The position numbers and the translations under genes were made by a program. From an uncultured Maribacter sp. (GTDB lineage Bacteria; Bacteroidota; Bacteroidia; Flavobacteriales; Flavobacteriaceae), in contig NZ_CANMRY010000004.1 of assembly GCF_947500405.1 (NCBI RefSeq), positions 310,001 through 374,000 on the forward strand: a stretch of DNA of 64,000 bases. Reading direction: 5' to 3'. The notes beneath the pieces are model-generated. The model saw only the letters and a program-made list of their open reading frames with translations. It was not told the origin of the DNA and did no database searches. Numbering within the stretch: position 1 is the stretch's first letter; each line of letters starts with the position of its first letter. Shown here in pieces: positions 1-9,696 of this stretch.

Positions 1-396
1 ATGAGAATCTCCACAAACAATAGTTGCTCCTGGTTGTGTAATTCCATATTCAGGGCCTACAACGTGTACAATACCATTTTTTTCATGACCAAGCCCCCAG
101 TGCGAAATACCGTATTCTTTTGCATTTTCTTCTAATGCTTTAAGTTGGTTCGCAGAAAGTGGATCTGCAACTGGTAAATGCTGGTTTATGGTTGGTGTGT
201 TATGATCTGCTGTTGCAAAAGTTTTATTTGGAAATAAAACTCCAGATTTTCTGTTTTTTATACCTAAAAAGGCAACAGGGCTAGTAACCTCATGTACTAA
301 GTGGCGATCTATAAATAATACATCTGGACCATCTTCTACATGTTTTACTACATGCGAATCCCACACTTTATCAAATAACGTCTTTTTTGTACTCAT
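1..396 (-). CDS. leuC: 3-isopropylmalate dehydratase large subunit (5' part, runs off the window)
   Basis: LeuC is the aconitase-type [4Fe-4S] subunit that, with LeuD, isomerises 2-isopropylmalate to 3-isopropylmalate in leucine biosynthesis. My translation from the ATG at 396 gives 132 codons beginning MSTKKTLFDKVWDSHVV and containing LFIDRHLVHEVTSPVAF, ADHNTP and, near the edge, PGATIVCGDSH, all typical of the N-terminal third of LeuC. The remaining two thirds, including most of the cluster ligands, lie beyond base 1. It is transcribed away from recG, so any leuD or leuB partners would be outside the window. The start is well supported because the N-terminus aligns with the family without extension. 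Confidence 0.95.
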   Translation of the reverse strand, partial: MSTKKTLFDKVWDSHVVKHVEDGPDVLFIDRHLVHEVTSPVAFLGIKNRKSGVLFPNKTFATADHNTPTINQHLPVADPLSANQLKALEENAKEYGISHWGLGHEKNGIVHVVGPEYGITQPGATIVCGDSH

Positions 397-516
397 AATT
401 TATTTGTATTCTAAGCTAACAAAACTAGGAAAACTAGTTCTTTTTAGAAATTATTGTGGGTGTAAATTACGATGTTCAAGACCATTTTTTGTGATATTTT
501 CTAATTATTTAAGGGG

Positions 517-2622
517 TTAACTTATATAATTCCAAATATTTTTGTGTTTTATAATTTGAGCATACATGTGCCTTACTACCAAATTATTGGGATTTTCTAA
601 AGAAGGGTCTTCTTTTAATAATTGTAATGCATGGTACCTTGCGGTTTTTAAGATGTCATTATCTTTTACAATGTCTGCTATTTTAAGATGTAGCATACCA
701 CTTTGTTGTGTACCCATAATATCGCCAGGACCTCTTAGTTTTAAATCTACTTCGGCGATTTCAAAACCATCGTTTGTACGTACCATGGTTTCTAGCCTTG
801 TTTTAGAATCGTTAGAGAGTTTATGGCTGGTCATTAAAATACAAAAACTTTGATCGGCACCACGCCCTACACGCCCTCGTAATTGGTGTAGTTGTGATAG
901 TCCAAACCGTTCCGCACTTTCTATAATCATTACCGATGCATTAGGAACATTAACCCCAACTTCAATAACTGTAGTGGCAACCATTATTTGTGTTTCCCCT
1001 TTTACAAAGCGTTTCATTTCATAATCTTTATCGGCAGGTTTCATTTGTCCATGTACAATAGATATTTGGTATTCTGGCTGTGGAAAATCTCGCACAATGC
1101 TCTCATAGCCATCCATTAAATCTTTATAATCTAATGCTTCAGATTCTTGTATTAGGGGGTAAACCACATAAATTTGGCGTCCCTTTTTTATTTCTTCCTT
1201 TATAAAACCAAAAACTTTTAATCTATTAGAGTCATATCTATGAACTGTTTTTATGGGTTTTCTTCCAGGCGGTAATTCATCTATAATAGAAATATCTAAA
1301 TCGCCATATAAACTCATAGCCAAAGTTCTTGGAATAGGAGTAGCAGTCATTACTAAAATATGAGGTGGCAAATTGTTTTTATGCCATAATTTAGAACGTT
1401 GGGCAACGCCAAACCTATGTTGCTCATCTATAATAGCCAATCCTAAATTTTTATATTTTACTTTGTCTTCTAGCAAAGCATGTGTGCCAATTAAAATATC
1501 TAATTCGCCATTTTCTAATTGTTCATGAATAATTGTTCTTTGCGCTTTTTTTACGGATCCTGTTAAAATGGCAATTTTAATACCCAAATCTCCTAAAAGT
1601 TCTTTTATACCATTAAAATGCTGGTTTGCCAAAATTTCGGTAGGCGCCATTAAGCACGCTTGGTAGTTATTATCTATGGCTAACAACATAGTCATTAATG
1701 CTACAATAGTTTTTCCAGAACCAACATCGCCCTGTAATAATCTATTCATTTGCGCGCTAGTGCCTAAATCTGCTCTAATTTCTTTTATCACTCTTTTTTG
1801 TGCATTGGTAAGCTCAAAAGGCAAGTGGTTTTTATAAAATTCATTAAAATGTGTGCCAACTTGGTCAAAAACAAAGCCTTTAATGCGTTGTTTTCTAGTT
1901 TTGTTTTTTCCTAATAACTGTAGTTGAATGTAAAAAAGTTCTTCGAATTTTAACCTAAATTGAGCTTTGGCTAATAATTCCTGATTTTTAGGAAAATGAA
2001 TATTAAATAAGGCTTCGCTCTTAGAGATTAAGTGCAATTCATGAATAATTTTTGGAGATAATGATTCTGAAAATTGCCCTTTGCAGCCTAAAAATAGCTG
2101 TTGCATCATTTTATTAATAACCTTATTGGTAACCCCAGTATTGCTAAGTTTTTCTGTAGAAGGATAAATGGGTTGCATGGCAATTTTAACTCCCTTTTCA
2201 TGCCCTTCTAACAATTCCATTTCTGGGTGGGGCATAGAAAATTTACCATTATACCAATTGCATTTGCCAAAAATTACATAGGGTTTGTTAATTTTTATAT
2301 TTTCTTTAATCCATTTTTGACCACGAAACCAAACCAATTCTATTTCTCCGGTATCATCTATAAATTTGGCGACTAAACGTTTTCCTCTTTTTTGTTCTAC
2401 TGTTTTTAGATGAATAATTTTACCAACAACCTGTACATCTGCACTACTGCGCTGCAATTCCTTTATTTTATAGTATTTTGTTTTATCAATATACCTATTA
2501 GGGAAGAGATTAAGAAGGTCTTGAAAGCAAGAAATGCCAAGCTCTGACTGCAAAGAATTAGCCCTGTTAGGACCAACTCCTTTTAAATAAGCAATGGGAG
2601 TTTGTAAAAAATTTGCGTTCAT
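517..2622 (-). CDS. recG: ATP-dependent DNA helicase RecG
   Basis: RecG is a monomeric superfamily 2 helicase that reverses stalled replication forks and migrates Holliday junctions. The 701 residues are the usual family length. In order there is a wedge/OB domain (about 1-250, including the helix-hairpin-helix-like LKGVGPNRA near residue 14), a Walker A motif GDVGSGKT at 298-305, the family-specific DEQH box at 399-402, then helicase motifs GLSQLHQLRGRVGRG and the RecG C-terminal region. It is divergent from the M1 peptidase gene, with only about 80 bp between the two starts. Nothing is truncated. It is one of several repair genes in this window but is not in an operon with the others. Confidence 0.97.
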   Translation of the reverse strand: MNANFLQTPIAYLKGVGPNRANSLQSELGISCFQDLLNLFPNRYIDKTKYYKIKELQRSSADVQVVGKIIHLKTVEQKRGKRLVAKFIDDTGEIELVWFRGQKWIKENIKINKPYVIFGKCNWYNGKFSMPHPEMELLEGHEKGVKIAMQPIYPSTEKLSNTGVTNKVINKMMQQLFLGCKGQFSESLSPKIIHELHLISKSEALFNIHFPKNQELLAKAQFRLKFEELFYIQLQLLGKNKTRKQRIKGFVFDQVGTHFNEFYKNHLPFELTNAQKRVIKEIRADLGTSAQMNRLLQGDVGSGKTIVALMTMLLAIDNNYQACLMAPTEILANQHFNGIKELLGDLGIKIAILTGSVKKAQRTIIHEQLENGELDILIGTHALLEDKVKYKNLGLAIIDEQHRFGVAQRSKLWHKNNLPPHILVMTATPIPRTLAMSLYGDLDISIIDELPPGRKPIKTVHRYDSNRLKVFGFIKEEIKKGRQIYVVYPLIQESEALDYKDLMDGYESIVRDFPQPEYQISIVHGQMKPADKDYEMKRFVKGETQIMVATTVIEVGVNVPNASVMIIESAERFGLSQLHQLRGRVGRGADQSFCILMTSHKLSNDSKTRLETMVRTNDGFEIAEVDLKLRGPGDIMGTQQSGMLHLKIADIVKDNDILKTARYHALQLLKEDPSLENPNNLVVRHMYAQIIKHKNIWNYIS

Positions 2623-2705
2623 TCGTCTAAATTAGGGCATAGCTAATAACAATGCAACAAAGTAAAATGCTAAATTTGGAAAGCATTACATATAATCCCC
2701 AAAAC

Positions 2706-4808
2706 ATGAAATTAATTTTTAAGCTACTATTATTTGTAACCCCTCTATGTTTATTTGCGCAAACACAAGTAAAAGTAGACTTTATTAGAGCAGAAGCTTT
2801 AATTTCTCCAATTGTAAAAGAAAAAGCAATAGCTGGTGTTGTTACTTATGAATTTAAGGCCTTGGAAAATGTAAGTTATATTTTCTTAGATGCGCATGAT
2901 ATGGAGTTTACATCGGTTTTATTAAATAATAAAAAGATTGATTTTTTAAATACAAATTCTAAAATATCAATAAAACATTCCTTTATGAAAGGAAAAACAT
3001 ATTTTATAACTCTTGCATATAAAGCAGTTCCTAAACAAACAGTATATTTTGTTGGTTGGGAAACTACTTCTGAGAGTCTAAATACAAATAAGCAAATCTG
3101 GACACAAGGTCAAGGTAAATATACCAGTCATTGGTTGCCTAGTTTTGATGATATGACAGAAAAGGTAGAATTTGATATTGCTATAGAATTTGATAAAGGC
3201 TACACCGTAATTTCTAACGGAAAACTTATAGAAAAACAAGAAAAAGAAAATACGAATCTATGGGCATATTCTATGGATAAGCCTATGAGTAGTTATTTAG
3301 TAGCTTTTGCTATAGGTAATTATAAATATGTAGAGGAGAAATCTAAAAGTGGTATTCCTTTAAAGTTATATTATTACCCAAATGATAGCTTGTTTGTAGA
3401 ACCAACGTATAGGCATTCTAAAGAGATTTTTAATTTTTTAGAAACTGAAATTGGAGTTTCATATCCTTGGAAAAATTATAAACAAATTCCTGTGCACGAT
3501 TTTTTATATGCGGGAATGGAAAATACGGGAACCACTATATTTTCTGATGGATACGTAATTGATTCTTTGTCTTTTGTTGATAAAAATTATGTTACGGTTA
3601 ATGCACATGAATTAGCACACCAGTGGTTTGGAAATTTAGTTACCGAAAAAGATGGGAATAGCCATTGGTTGCATGAAGGGTTTGCAACATACTATTCATA
3701 TTTGGCTGAAAAAGAATTATTTGGTGCAGACCATTACTATTGGAAATTGTTTGATAGTGCAAAAGCTATAAATGAAAACCAAAACAATGAAAATGGACAA
3801 TCTTTACTAAACCCTAAAGCAAGTAGTCTTACATTCTATGAAAAAGGTGCTTGGGCATTACATATCCTACGAGAAAAAGTTGGAGATACGGTTTTTAAAA
3901 AAGGAATAGTATCGTATTTAAATAAATACCAATTTAAAAATGTAGAAGTAGCTCATTTTCTAAAGGAAATGGAGAATGCTGGAGCAGAAAATCTATCAGA
4001 ATATAAAGAGAAATGGCTTGTAGAAAAAGCTTTTCCTTATGAAGATGTTAAGAATCATTTAGCAGCAAAATCTGAAGATATTAAGATGCTAAATTTTATA
4101 AATGAAGAAGTGGTAATTGCTAGTTCTAGCTACATACACAAAGAAGAAATAATTAAAGGGTATTGGGATAAAACAGAGTCTTACGAGTTAAAAGCCAGAA
4201 TAATTAAAGATTTTTATAAATATTTATCGCCTAGTTTTATTGAGGAAGCATTAAAAACTCAAAATTTAATAATTCGTAGAGCAATAGCTAAATCTATTAT
4301 TAAAGTTTCAAAGGAATTACAAACCTCTTTTGAGACTCTTTTACAAGATAAAAGTTATGTAACACAAGAAAATGCTTTGTTTGCATTGTGGAGTAGTTTT
4401 CCAGAAAAAAGAAACGAATACTTAAACGCTACTAAAGATATAATGGGTTTGCCAAATAAAAACGTACGACTTTTATGGTTAACCTTAGCAATGGTAACGC
4501 CAGAATATAACAGCTTAAATACTGGAATTTATTATAAAGAATTGGTAAATTATACAAGCTCAAATTATAGTATAGAAACCCGTATGAGTGCGTTTCAATT
4601 TTTAAAAGAAACCATTGGTTTAGACAACGTAAGTTTAAAAAATATTATACAAGCTAGTGAGCATCATAGTTGGCAATTTAAAAAATTTGCAAGAAATTTA
4701 TTAGTTAAATTAGTAGAGGATAATGATTATAAGAAAAGAATTAATTTAGAGTTAAAAGAATTAGAAGAAAATAAATATCGTTATATAAAAGAATTAGTAA
4801 ATAAATAA
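2706..4808 (+). CDS. M1 family metallopeptidase (exported aminopeptidase)
   Basis: This is a zinc aminopeptidase of the M1 (gluzincin) family, secreted by a signal peptide ending near LCLFAQ. An open frame begins 18 codons upstream at 2652, but the ATG at 2706 puts MKLIFKLLLF directly at the signal peptide, so I prefer it. Numbering from 2706, the exopeptidase motif GMEN is at about 270-273 and the zinc site is HELAH at 301-305, with the third ligand Glu 18 residues further on. The C-terminal 300 residues look like a helical HEAT-type domain. Its TAA overlaps the ATG of the first patatin gene, which implies translational coupling. No anchor is visible after the signal peptide, so a periplasmic location is inferred. 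Confidence 0.93.
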   Translation: MKLIFKLLLFVTPLCLFAQTQVKVDFIRAEALISPIVKEKAIAGVVTYEFKALENVSYIFLDAHDMEFTSVLLNNKKIDFLNTNSKISIKHSFMKGKTYFITLAYKAVPKQTVYFVGWETTSESLNTNKQIWTQGQGKYTSHWLPSFDDMTEKVEFDIAIEFDKGYTVISNGKLIEKQEKENTNLWAYSMDKPMSSYLVAFAIGNYKYVEEKSKSGIPLKLYYYPNDSLFVEPTYRHSKEIFNFLETEIGVSYPWKNYKQIPVHDFLYAGMENTGTTIFSDGYVIDSLSFVDKNYVTVNAHELAHQWFGNLVTEKDGNSHWLHEGFATYYSYLAEKELFGADHYYWKLFDSAKAINENQNNENGQSLLNPKASSLTFYEKGAWALHILREKVGDTVFKKGIVSYLNKYQFKNVEVAHFLKEMENAGAENLSEYKEKWLVEKAFPYEDVKNHLAAKSEDIKMLNFINEEVVIASSSYIHKEEIIKGYWDKTESYELKARIIKDFYKYLSPSFIEEALKTQNLIIRRAIAKSIIKVSKELQTSFETLLQDKSYVTQENALFALWSSFPEKRNEYLNATKDIMGLPNKNVRLLWLTLAMVTPEYNSLNTGIYYKELVNYTSSNYSIETRMSAFQFLKETIGLDNVSLKNIIQASEHHSWQFKKFARNLLVKLVEDNDYKKRINLELKELEENKYRYIKELVNK

Positions 4809-5713
4809 TGAGGGCTTTAGTAATTTCTGGAGGAGGTAGCAAAGGAGCTTTTGCAGGTGGGGTTTCCCAATATTTAATGCAAGAACTTCACTATAAGTAC
4901 GACCTTTTTTTAGGGACCTCTACTGGAAGTTTATTAATTTCTCATTTAGCACTAAATAAAATTGATAAAATAAAGGAAGTGTATACTTCTGTAAACCAGT
5001 ATAGTATATTTAGTAATTGTCCTTTTGTTATTCAAAACAAACACGGTGTAAATTCTATAGGTATAGATCATTGGAATGTTTTTAAAAATTTTTACAGAGG
5101 AAGTAAAACTTTTGGAGAAAGTTATAATTTGTTAAAACTTATTAAACAAACAATAACAAAAGAAGAATTTTTAGAGTTAAAAAATGGTCCTAAAGAAGTT
5201 GTAGTAACCGTTTCTAATTTATCTTTAAATACGGTAGAATATAAAAGTGTAAATGACTATTCTTATGAAGAATTTTGTGAATGGGTTTGGATTTCTTGTA
5301 ATTATACCCCTTTCATGAGTTTAGTTCGTAAAAATGGATGTGAATACGCAGATGGTGGTTTGGGTAATATGGTGCCTATTGAAGAAGCCATAAAAAGAGG
5401 AGCAACAGAGATAGATGTTATTGTTTTGCAAACTGAAGTAAGCCATTTAAATAGAATGCCATCTAAAAATGCCTTTTCTTTGCTTACTAATATGTTCGAG
5501 TTTATGCTAGATCGTATTGAAAATCAAAATATACGTATTGGTAAATATGTAGCAAACCATAATAACGCAATAATTAATTTATATTACACTCCAACCATTT
5601 TAACGACTAATTCTTTAATTTTTAATAAAGAAAAAATGAGTAAGTGGTGGGAAAGTGGTTATAATTTTGCCAAGTTTAAAAATACAGAAACTAGTCAGAT
5701 AAAAATAGAATGA
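4808..5713 (+). CDS. patatin-like phospholipase (first of a tandem pair)
   Basis: The patatin family hydrolyses acyl esters of phospholipids through a Ser-Asp dyad. The glycine-rich oxyanion loop GGGSKG is at residues 8-13, the nucleophile elbow GTSTG at 36-40 (Ser38) and the catalytic Asp182 in DGG. There is no signal peptide or membrane segment, so the enzyme should be cytoplasmic or peripheral. The ATG overlaps the stop of the M1 peptidase (TAATG), and its own end overlaps the next patatin (ATGA), so three proteins are probably made from one message. It aligns without gaps to its neighbour from the start through Asp182, so the pair arose by tandem duplication. The substrate is unknown. Confidence 0.9.
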   Translation: MRALVISGGGSKGAFAGGVSQYLMQELHYKYDLFLGTSTGSLLISHLALNKIDKIKEVYTSVNQYSIFSNCPFVIQNKHGVNSIGIDHWNVFKNFYRGSKTFGESYNLLKLIKQTITKEEFLELKNGPKEVVVTVSNLSLNTVEYKSVNDYSYEEFCEWVWISCNYTPFMSLVRKNGCEYADGGLGNMVPIEEAIKRGATEIDVIVLQTEVSHLNRMPSKNAFSLLTNMFEFMLDRIENQNIRIGKYVANHNNAIINLYYTPTILTTNSLIFNKEKMSKWWESGYNFAKFKNTETSQIKIE

Positions 5714-6600
5714 GAGCCTTAGTAATTAGTGGAGGAGGTAGTAAGGGAGCCTTTGCGGGTGGTGTAGCCCAATATTTAATGGAAATAGAAAAAAGAGATT
5801 ATGACTTACTTGTAGGAACCTCTACAGGAAGTCTTTTAATACCTCAGCTAGCTTTAAATAAAGTTGGTAAGTTGTATGATTTATATACTAATGTAAACCA
5901 ACGTAAAATTTTTAGTTTAAACCCTTTTGTTGTTCGTAAAAAAGGAGATAGAGAGTTTGTTTCTATAAATTTCATGACCACCTTTCTGCAGTTTATTAAA
6001 AAGAAAAGAACTTTTGGAGAGAGTAAATCTTTGCGAAGAACTATTAAAAAGAATTTTACAGAAGAAGAATTTAATGAAATTAGAAATACGCATAAAGATG
6101 TAGTGGTAACCGTTTCCAATTTATCTAAAAATAGGGTAGAGTATAAGTCAATTAAAGAATTTACTTATGATGAATTTTGTGATTGGATGTGGATTTCTTG
6201 TAACTATATTCCTTTTATGTCTTTAGTTAAAAAAGATGGTTTTGAATACGGTGATGGCGGTTTAGGCTGTGTTTTGCCAATACGAGAAGCTATTAAGCGT
6301 GGTGCTACAGAAATAGATGCTATTATTTTGGAATCTGAGAAAATGGAACATAATAAGGTTCTAGGGAAAAACCCATTTTCATTAATGCTTAGTATCTATG
6401 GCTTTGTATTAGACCAAATAGAACACCATGATATTTCTGAAGGAATTTTAGCAGCAAAGCATAGAGGCGTAAAGCTAAACTTATATTATACGCCAACGAA
6501 ACTAACCGAAAACTCACTCGTATTTAACAAAAAACTAATGACGGAGTGGTGGGAACAAGGTTTTAATTATGCAGAGGCAAAATTTAATGTGCCTAAATAA
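5710..6600 (+). CDS. patatin-like phospholipase (second of a tandem pair)
   Basis: This is a paralogue of the preceding gene, with the same oxyanion loop GGGSKG (8-13), nucleophile Ser38 in GTSTG and Asp182 in DGG. The copies differ mainly between residues 60 and 110 and towards the C-terminus, while blocks such as VVVTVSNLS and WISCNY are kept. Both active sites are intact, so neither copy looks degenerate. The start overlaps the upstream stop by four bases (ATGA). It ends five bases before a convergent gene, and I see no obvious hairpin terminator between them. A division of labour between the copies would be inference only. Confidence 0.9.
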   Translation: MRALVISGGGSKGAFAGGVAQYLMEIEKRDYDLLVGTSTGSLLIPQLALNKVGKLYDLYTNVNQRKIFSLNPFVVRKKGDREFVSINFMTTFLQFIKKKRTFGESKSLRRTIKKNFTEEEFNEIRNTHKDVVVTVSNLSKNRVEYKSIKEFTYDEFCDWMWISCNYIPFMSLVKKDGFEYGDGGLGCVLPIREAIKRGATEIDAIILESEKMEHNKVLGKNPFSLMLSIYGFVLDQIEHHDISEGILAAKHRGVKLNLYYTPTKLTENSLVFNKKLMTEWWEQGFNYAEAKFNVPK

Positions 6601-6604
6601 TTAA

Positions 6605-7123
6605 TTACCACAATTCTCCAATTTCCTTTTTAACATAAGCTAATGCTGTTCCAGAAGGAGAAGCTTTATCCATAGTTTCGGTTAAAACATCTTCCCTTAG
6701 CTTATCTGCGGAGTCTGTTTCGCTTAATGCAGCTTTACGAATCATTTGTATAGTAGCACTTTTTGCAGCTTTTATTATATTCCAACATTCGTCGGTCATA
6801 TATATTTGTTGTGATAGATTATGCTCAAATTCGTTTTCTATACTTTTTATAAGTAAATTTTCATACTCATTTTTGTCTGAAGTTTTAGGAGCTATACGAA
6901 CTACTAAGCTTGGAATAGCAATTCTTTCTAAGAAAAGAGCCATTCTTTCGTATGCTTGTAAACGTATAGGTAATGTATTTGTTTGACTGTCTTTATGTAA
7001 TAAAAAACGTCTTCTTCCTTCTTCATTTTTTGTGTGTAATCTAAAGAAATAAAAAGCAACAGCTCCAGTTACAACAGCTGGTAATAGATAGGCAAACATT
7101 TGTAAAATTCCTTGTTCAGACAT
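6605..7123 (-). CDS. conserved hypothetical membrane-anchored protein
   Basis: I do not recognise a characterised function. The 172 residues begin with a single hydrophobic segment (about residues 8-27, LPAVVTGAVAFYFF) followed by a positively charged stretch (HTKNEEGRRRF). This predicts an inner-membrane anchor with a cytoplasmic body. The body is mostly helical and acidic or mixed, with a long motif RLQAYERMALFLERI. Proteins of this shape occur as uncharacterised one-TM proteins in Flavobacteriia, and I am not certain of a domain name. It is a monocistronic-looking gene that converges on the patatin pair. Confidence 0.75.
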   Translation of the reverse strand: MSEQGILQMFAYLLPAVVTGAVAFYFFRLHTKNEEGRRRFLLHKDSQTNTLPIRLQAYERMALFLERIAIPSLVVRIAPKTSDKNEYENLLIKSIENEFEHNLSQQIYMTDECWNIIKAAKSATIQMIRKAALSETDSADKLREDVLTETMDKASPSGTALAYVKKEIGELW

Positions 7124-7241
7124 AATTTTGGTTTTGGTTTCTGCATGTAAGAACGGTGTATTTATCTAAAAATTATGTAAAAAGTAATACAATACACGAT
7201 TCTTAATAAAGGAAATGTTTTGGAACCTAAAAATAAGGAGT

Positions 7242-8021
7242 TTAATTATTTCCGTTCTTAATTGCTTCCCGAGCCATTAGGTAAAAGGCCTCGTAATTAG
7301 GGTGTATTTTAAAATTAATACCTTCTTTAAAGCCACCATCTTTAGCATTTACGTTAACTCTATCTTTAGCAATAGCCATATCTTTTATTAGAATATTAGC
7401 AATAGAAGTTGCTTGTAGTGTAGGAGTATTTAAATCTCCTGTCATACTTAGTCCTTCTATGGTAATCGTTGTTTTAGGATTAGCACTTAATACCGTTGCA
7501 ATTTTATTTAACCAAGCTTTTGCTTCTTCGGTTACGTTAGTATTGGTATCGGAGCCATATAATGAAGTTAAATCTTTAGAAATTATAACAGTCCCATTTG
7601 CTACTCCAATTTTAGCATTTTCTCCTAAAGTTTGTTTTGCATTTGTAAGAACCACAACAGCTGTAGAATCATGACTACTAATGGCATCTGTAAAAACACT
7701 TAATTGTTTTTCTTTTTCTTCTAAGCTAGCAAGTGCTTTATTTACACTTTCAGAATTTTTACTAGAAATTTGAGCAAAACTATTTAAGTTTTTTAATAAA
7801 GTGCTATTTGCATTTTGTAAATCAACCACTTGTTTTTCAAAAGAAGCTGCTTTTTCTGCATTTACGCTACCATTTTTTTTAGAGGAAGCAAGCTCTATGT
7901 TTGTAGAGTCTAATTTTGCTTTTAATAAGTTTATTTCATTTATTAAATCACTTTTTCTCTGAGCATGTAGTGAAAGACAAGAAATGAATAAAAGTGTAAA
8001 AATTGATAATTTGATATTCAT
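7242..8021 (-). CDS. exported coiled-coil protein with a degenerate OmpA-like domain
   Basis: The 259-residue protein has an N-terminal signal peptide ending near CLSLHAQ. It continues with a long coiled coil (about 22-110, rich in K, E, S and L) and a C-terminal alpha/beta domain of about 120 residues that resembles an OmpA/MotB domain in order and length (VVISKDL, then AWLNKIATVLSANPKTTITIEG). The peptidoglycan-binding residues of that family are absent: where OmpA proteins have GHTD and LSxxRA, this one has GLSMTGD and LQATSIA. The architecture parallels the canonical OmpA lipoprotein at 14124-14966. A periplasmic structural role is an inference, and the domain may have lost peptidoglycan binding. 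Confidence 0.7.
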   Translation of the reverse strand: MNIKLSIFTLLFISCLSLHAQRKSDLINEINLLKAKLDSTNIELASSKKNGSVNAEKAASFEKQVVDLQNANSTLLKNLNSFAQISSKNSESVNKALASLEEKEKQLSVFTDAISSHDSTAVVVLTNAKQTLGENAKIGVANGTVIISKDLTSLYGSDTNTNVTEEAKAWLNKIATVLSANPKTTITIEGLSMTGDLNTPTLQATSIANILIKDMAIAKDRVNVNAKDGGFKEGINFKIHPNYEAFYLMAREAIKNGNN

Positions 8022-8055
8022 ATTAATTTTTTTTTACAAAAATAGCACATTAAGG

Positions 8056-9612
8056 TTATTTAATACTGCCTAAATGAGGGCAATCGTATAGTTCTTGAAC
8101 ACCATTAAATGGAACTTCTGTTTTTTGATATTTATAGGTACTTCTTAAGGTTCTATTTAAATCGGTATCATCAACATTTACTTGAACATCATCCATATTA
8201 AATTGGCATGGGTGCTCGTAACCAGCAGCATGTGTAATTTCTGAAAATTCTTTCCTAAATGTTTTAAAATATTGTGCTAATCTATCCGATTTTAAAGGAA
8301 CATTTACACCGTTTTGTAGCCATTTACTTTGTGTTGCAATACCAGCAGGACATCTATTGGTATGGCATACTTGCGCTTGTATACAACCAATACTCATCAT
8401 TGCTTCTCTTGCAACGTTTATGCAATCTACGCCCATGGCAAATGCCATAGCTGCTTTAGCTGGGAAACCTAACTTTCCGCTACCAATAAATACAATCCTC
8501 TCTGTAAGTCCTTTTTCGGAAAACATTCTATATAAACTAGAAAAACCATAAACCCATGGTAAAGAAACGTGGTCCGCAAAACTTGGAGGAGCAGCACCAG
8601 TACCACCTTCACCACCGTCTACAGTAATAAAATCTGGCCCTTTTCCAGTTTCTAGCATAATGTCAGCAAGTTCTTCCCACTGTTTTAATTTTCCTATAGC
8701 ACCTTTTATACCAACAGGAAGCCCAGTTTCATTAGCAATAACTTCTATAAGTTCCATTAATTCTTTTACATTGCTAAAAGCTTTATGGGTTGCAGGAGAA
8801 AGTACATCTTTACCTACTTCTACACCTCTTATTTCTGCAATTTCAGGGGTAATTTTTGCTCCTGGTAAAACTCCTCCTTTTCCAGGTTTAGCTCCTTGAG
8901 ATAGTTTAATTTCAATTGCTTTTATACAAGGGTTTTCTTGTGTTAGCTTTTTAAGTTTTTCTATAGATAAACTACCCTCTTTGCTGCGAACACCAAAATA
9001 CCCTGTTCCAAAATGAAAAACTACATCACCGCCTTTTTTATGGTAAGGAGAAAGACCTCCTTCTCCGGTGTTATGATAAGCTCCTGCTTTATGTACTCCT
9101 TTATTTAATGCTTCTATTGCAGTTGCAGATAATGAACCAAAACTCATTGCAGATACGTTTATTACTGAGGCTGGTCTAAAAGGTTTTTTTCTTTTATTGT
9201 ATTCTCCTATTACCTTTGCACAAGGTAAAAAGGAATTATCTTTTTTGTTTGGATGATTTTCAGGCAGGTTATATGCCATCATTTGGTTCTTTATAAAAAT
9301 ATGTTGGTGCGCGTATAAATCTCTATCAGACCCAAAACCTTCATAATTGTTTTCTTTTTTTGCAGAAGCATATATCCAACCACGTTCAATCCTATTAAAA
9401 GGTAATTCTTCTCTATTATTTGCTACAAAATACTGACGCATTTCTGGACCAATACTTTCTAACCAATACCTAAGATGGCCAACTACAGGAAAATTGTGAC
9501 TTATGGTATGCGCTCGTTGTATAAATATATCTCTAATTGCGACTAAAATAAGAGCAATTATAACCCACATCCACCACGAAATGTTTGAAAGAAATTCAAG
9601 AATAGTATCCAT
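8056..9612 (-). CDS. FMN-binding glutamate synthase-like protein, membrane-anchored
   Basis: This stand-alone protein corresponds to the FMN/Fe-S synthase domain of glutamate synthase (GltB central/C-terminal part), 518 residues long. An N-terminal hydrophobic segment (about 10-25, WWMWVIIALILVAI) is an anchor that GltB lacks. The core carries NTGEGGLSPYH, IEIKLSQGAKPGKGG, the FMN-binding TVDGGEGGTGAAP and a cysteine set CIQAQVCHTNRCPAGIA typical of the 3Fe-4S ligands. No glutaminase domain and no small subunit are nearby, so ammonia assimilation as in true GOGAT is doubtful. Such proteins are widespread and annotated as FMN-binding glutamate synthase family, with no firm substrate that I know of. 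Confidence 0.88.
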   Translation of the reverse strand: MDTILEFLSNISWWMWVIIALILVAIRDIFIQRAHTISHNFPVVGHLRYWLESIGPEMRQYFVANNREELPFNRIERGWIYASAKKENNYEGFGSDRDLYAHQHIFIKNQMMAYNLPENHPNKKDNSFLPCAKVIGEYNKRKKPFRPASVINVSAMSFGSLSATAIEALNKGVHKAGAYHNTGEGGLSPYHKKGGDVVFHFGTGYFGVRSKEGSLSIEKLKKLTQENPCIKAIEIKLSQGAKPGKGGVLPGAKITPEIAEIRGVEVGKDVLSPATHKAFSNVKELMELIEVIANETGLPVGIKGAIGKLKQWEELADIMLETGKGPDFITVDGGEGGTGAAPPSFADHVSLPWVYGFSSLYRMFSEKGLTERIVFIGSGKLGFPAKAAMAFAMGVDCINVAREAMMSIGCIQAQVCHTNRCPAGIATQSKWLQNGVNVPLKSDRLAQYFKTFRKEFSEITHAAGYEHPCQFNMDDVQVNVDDTDLNRTLRSTYKYQKTEVPFNGVQELYDCPHLGSIK

Positions 9613-9696
9613 AAATATATTTATATATTACTTGTAAAATTGCATCAAAAATAATACAAAATATAAACAAAGTTACTTTTAAGTTTTAAAGAAAAA

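Noticed and set aside
2652..2705. 18-codon upstream extension of the M1 peptidase
   Set aside because: It would bury the signal peptide inside the protein, and the internal ATG at 2706 places it correctly.
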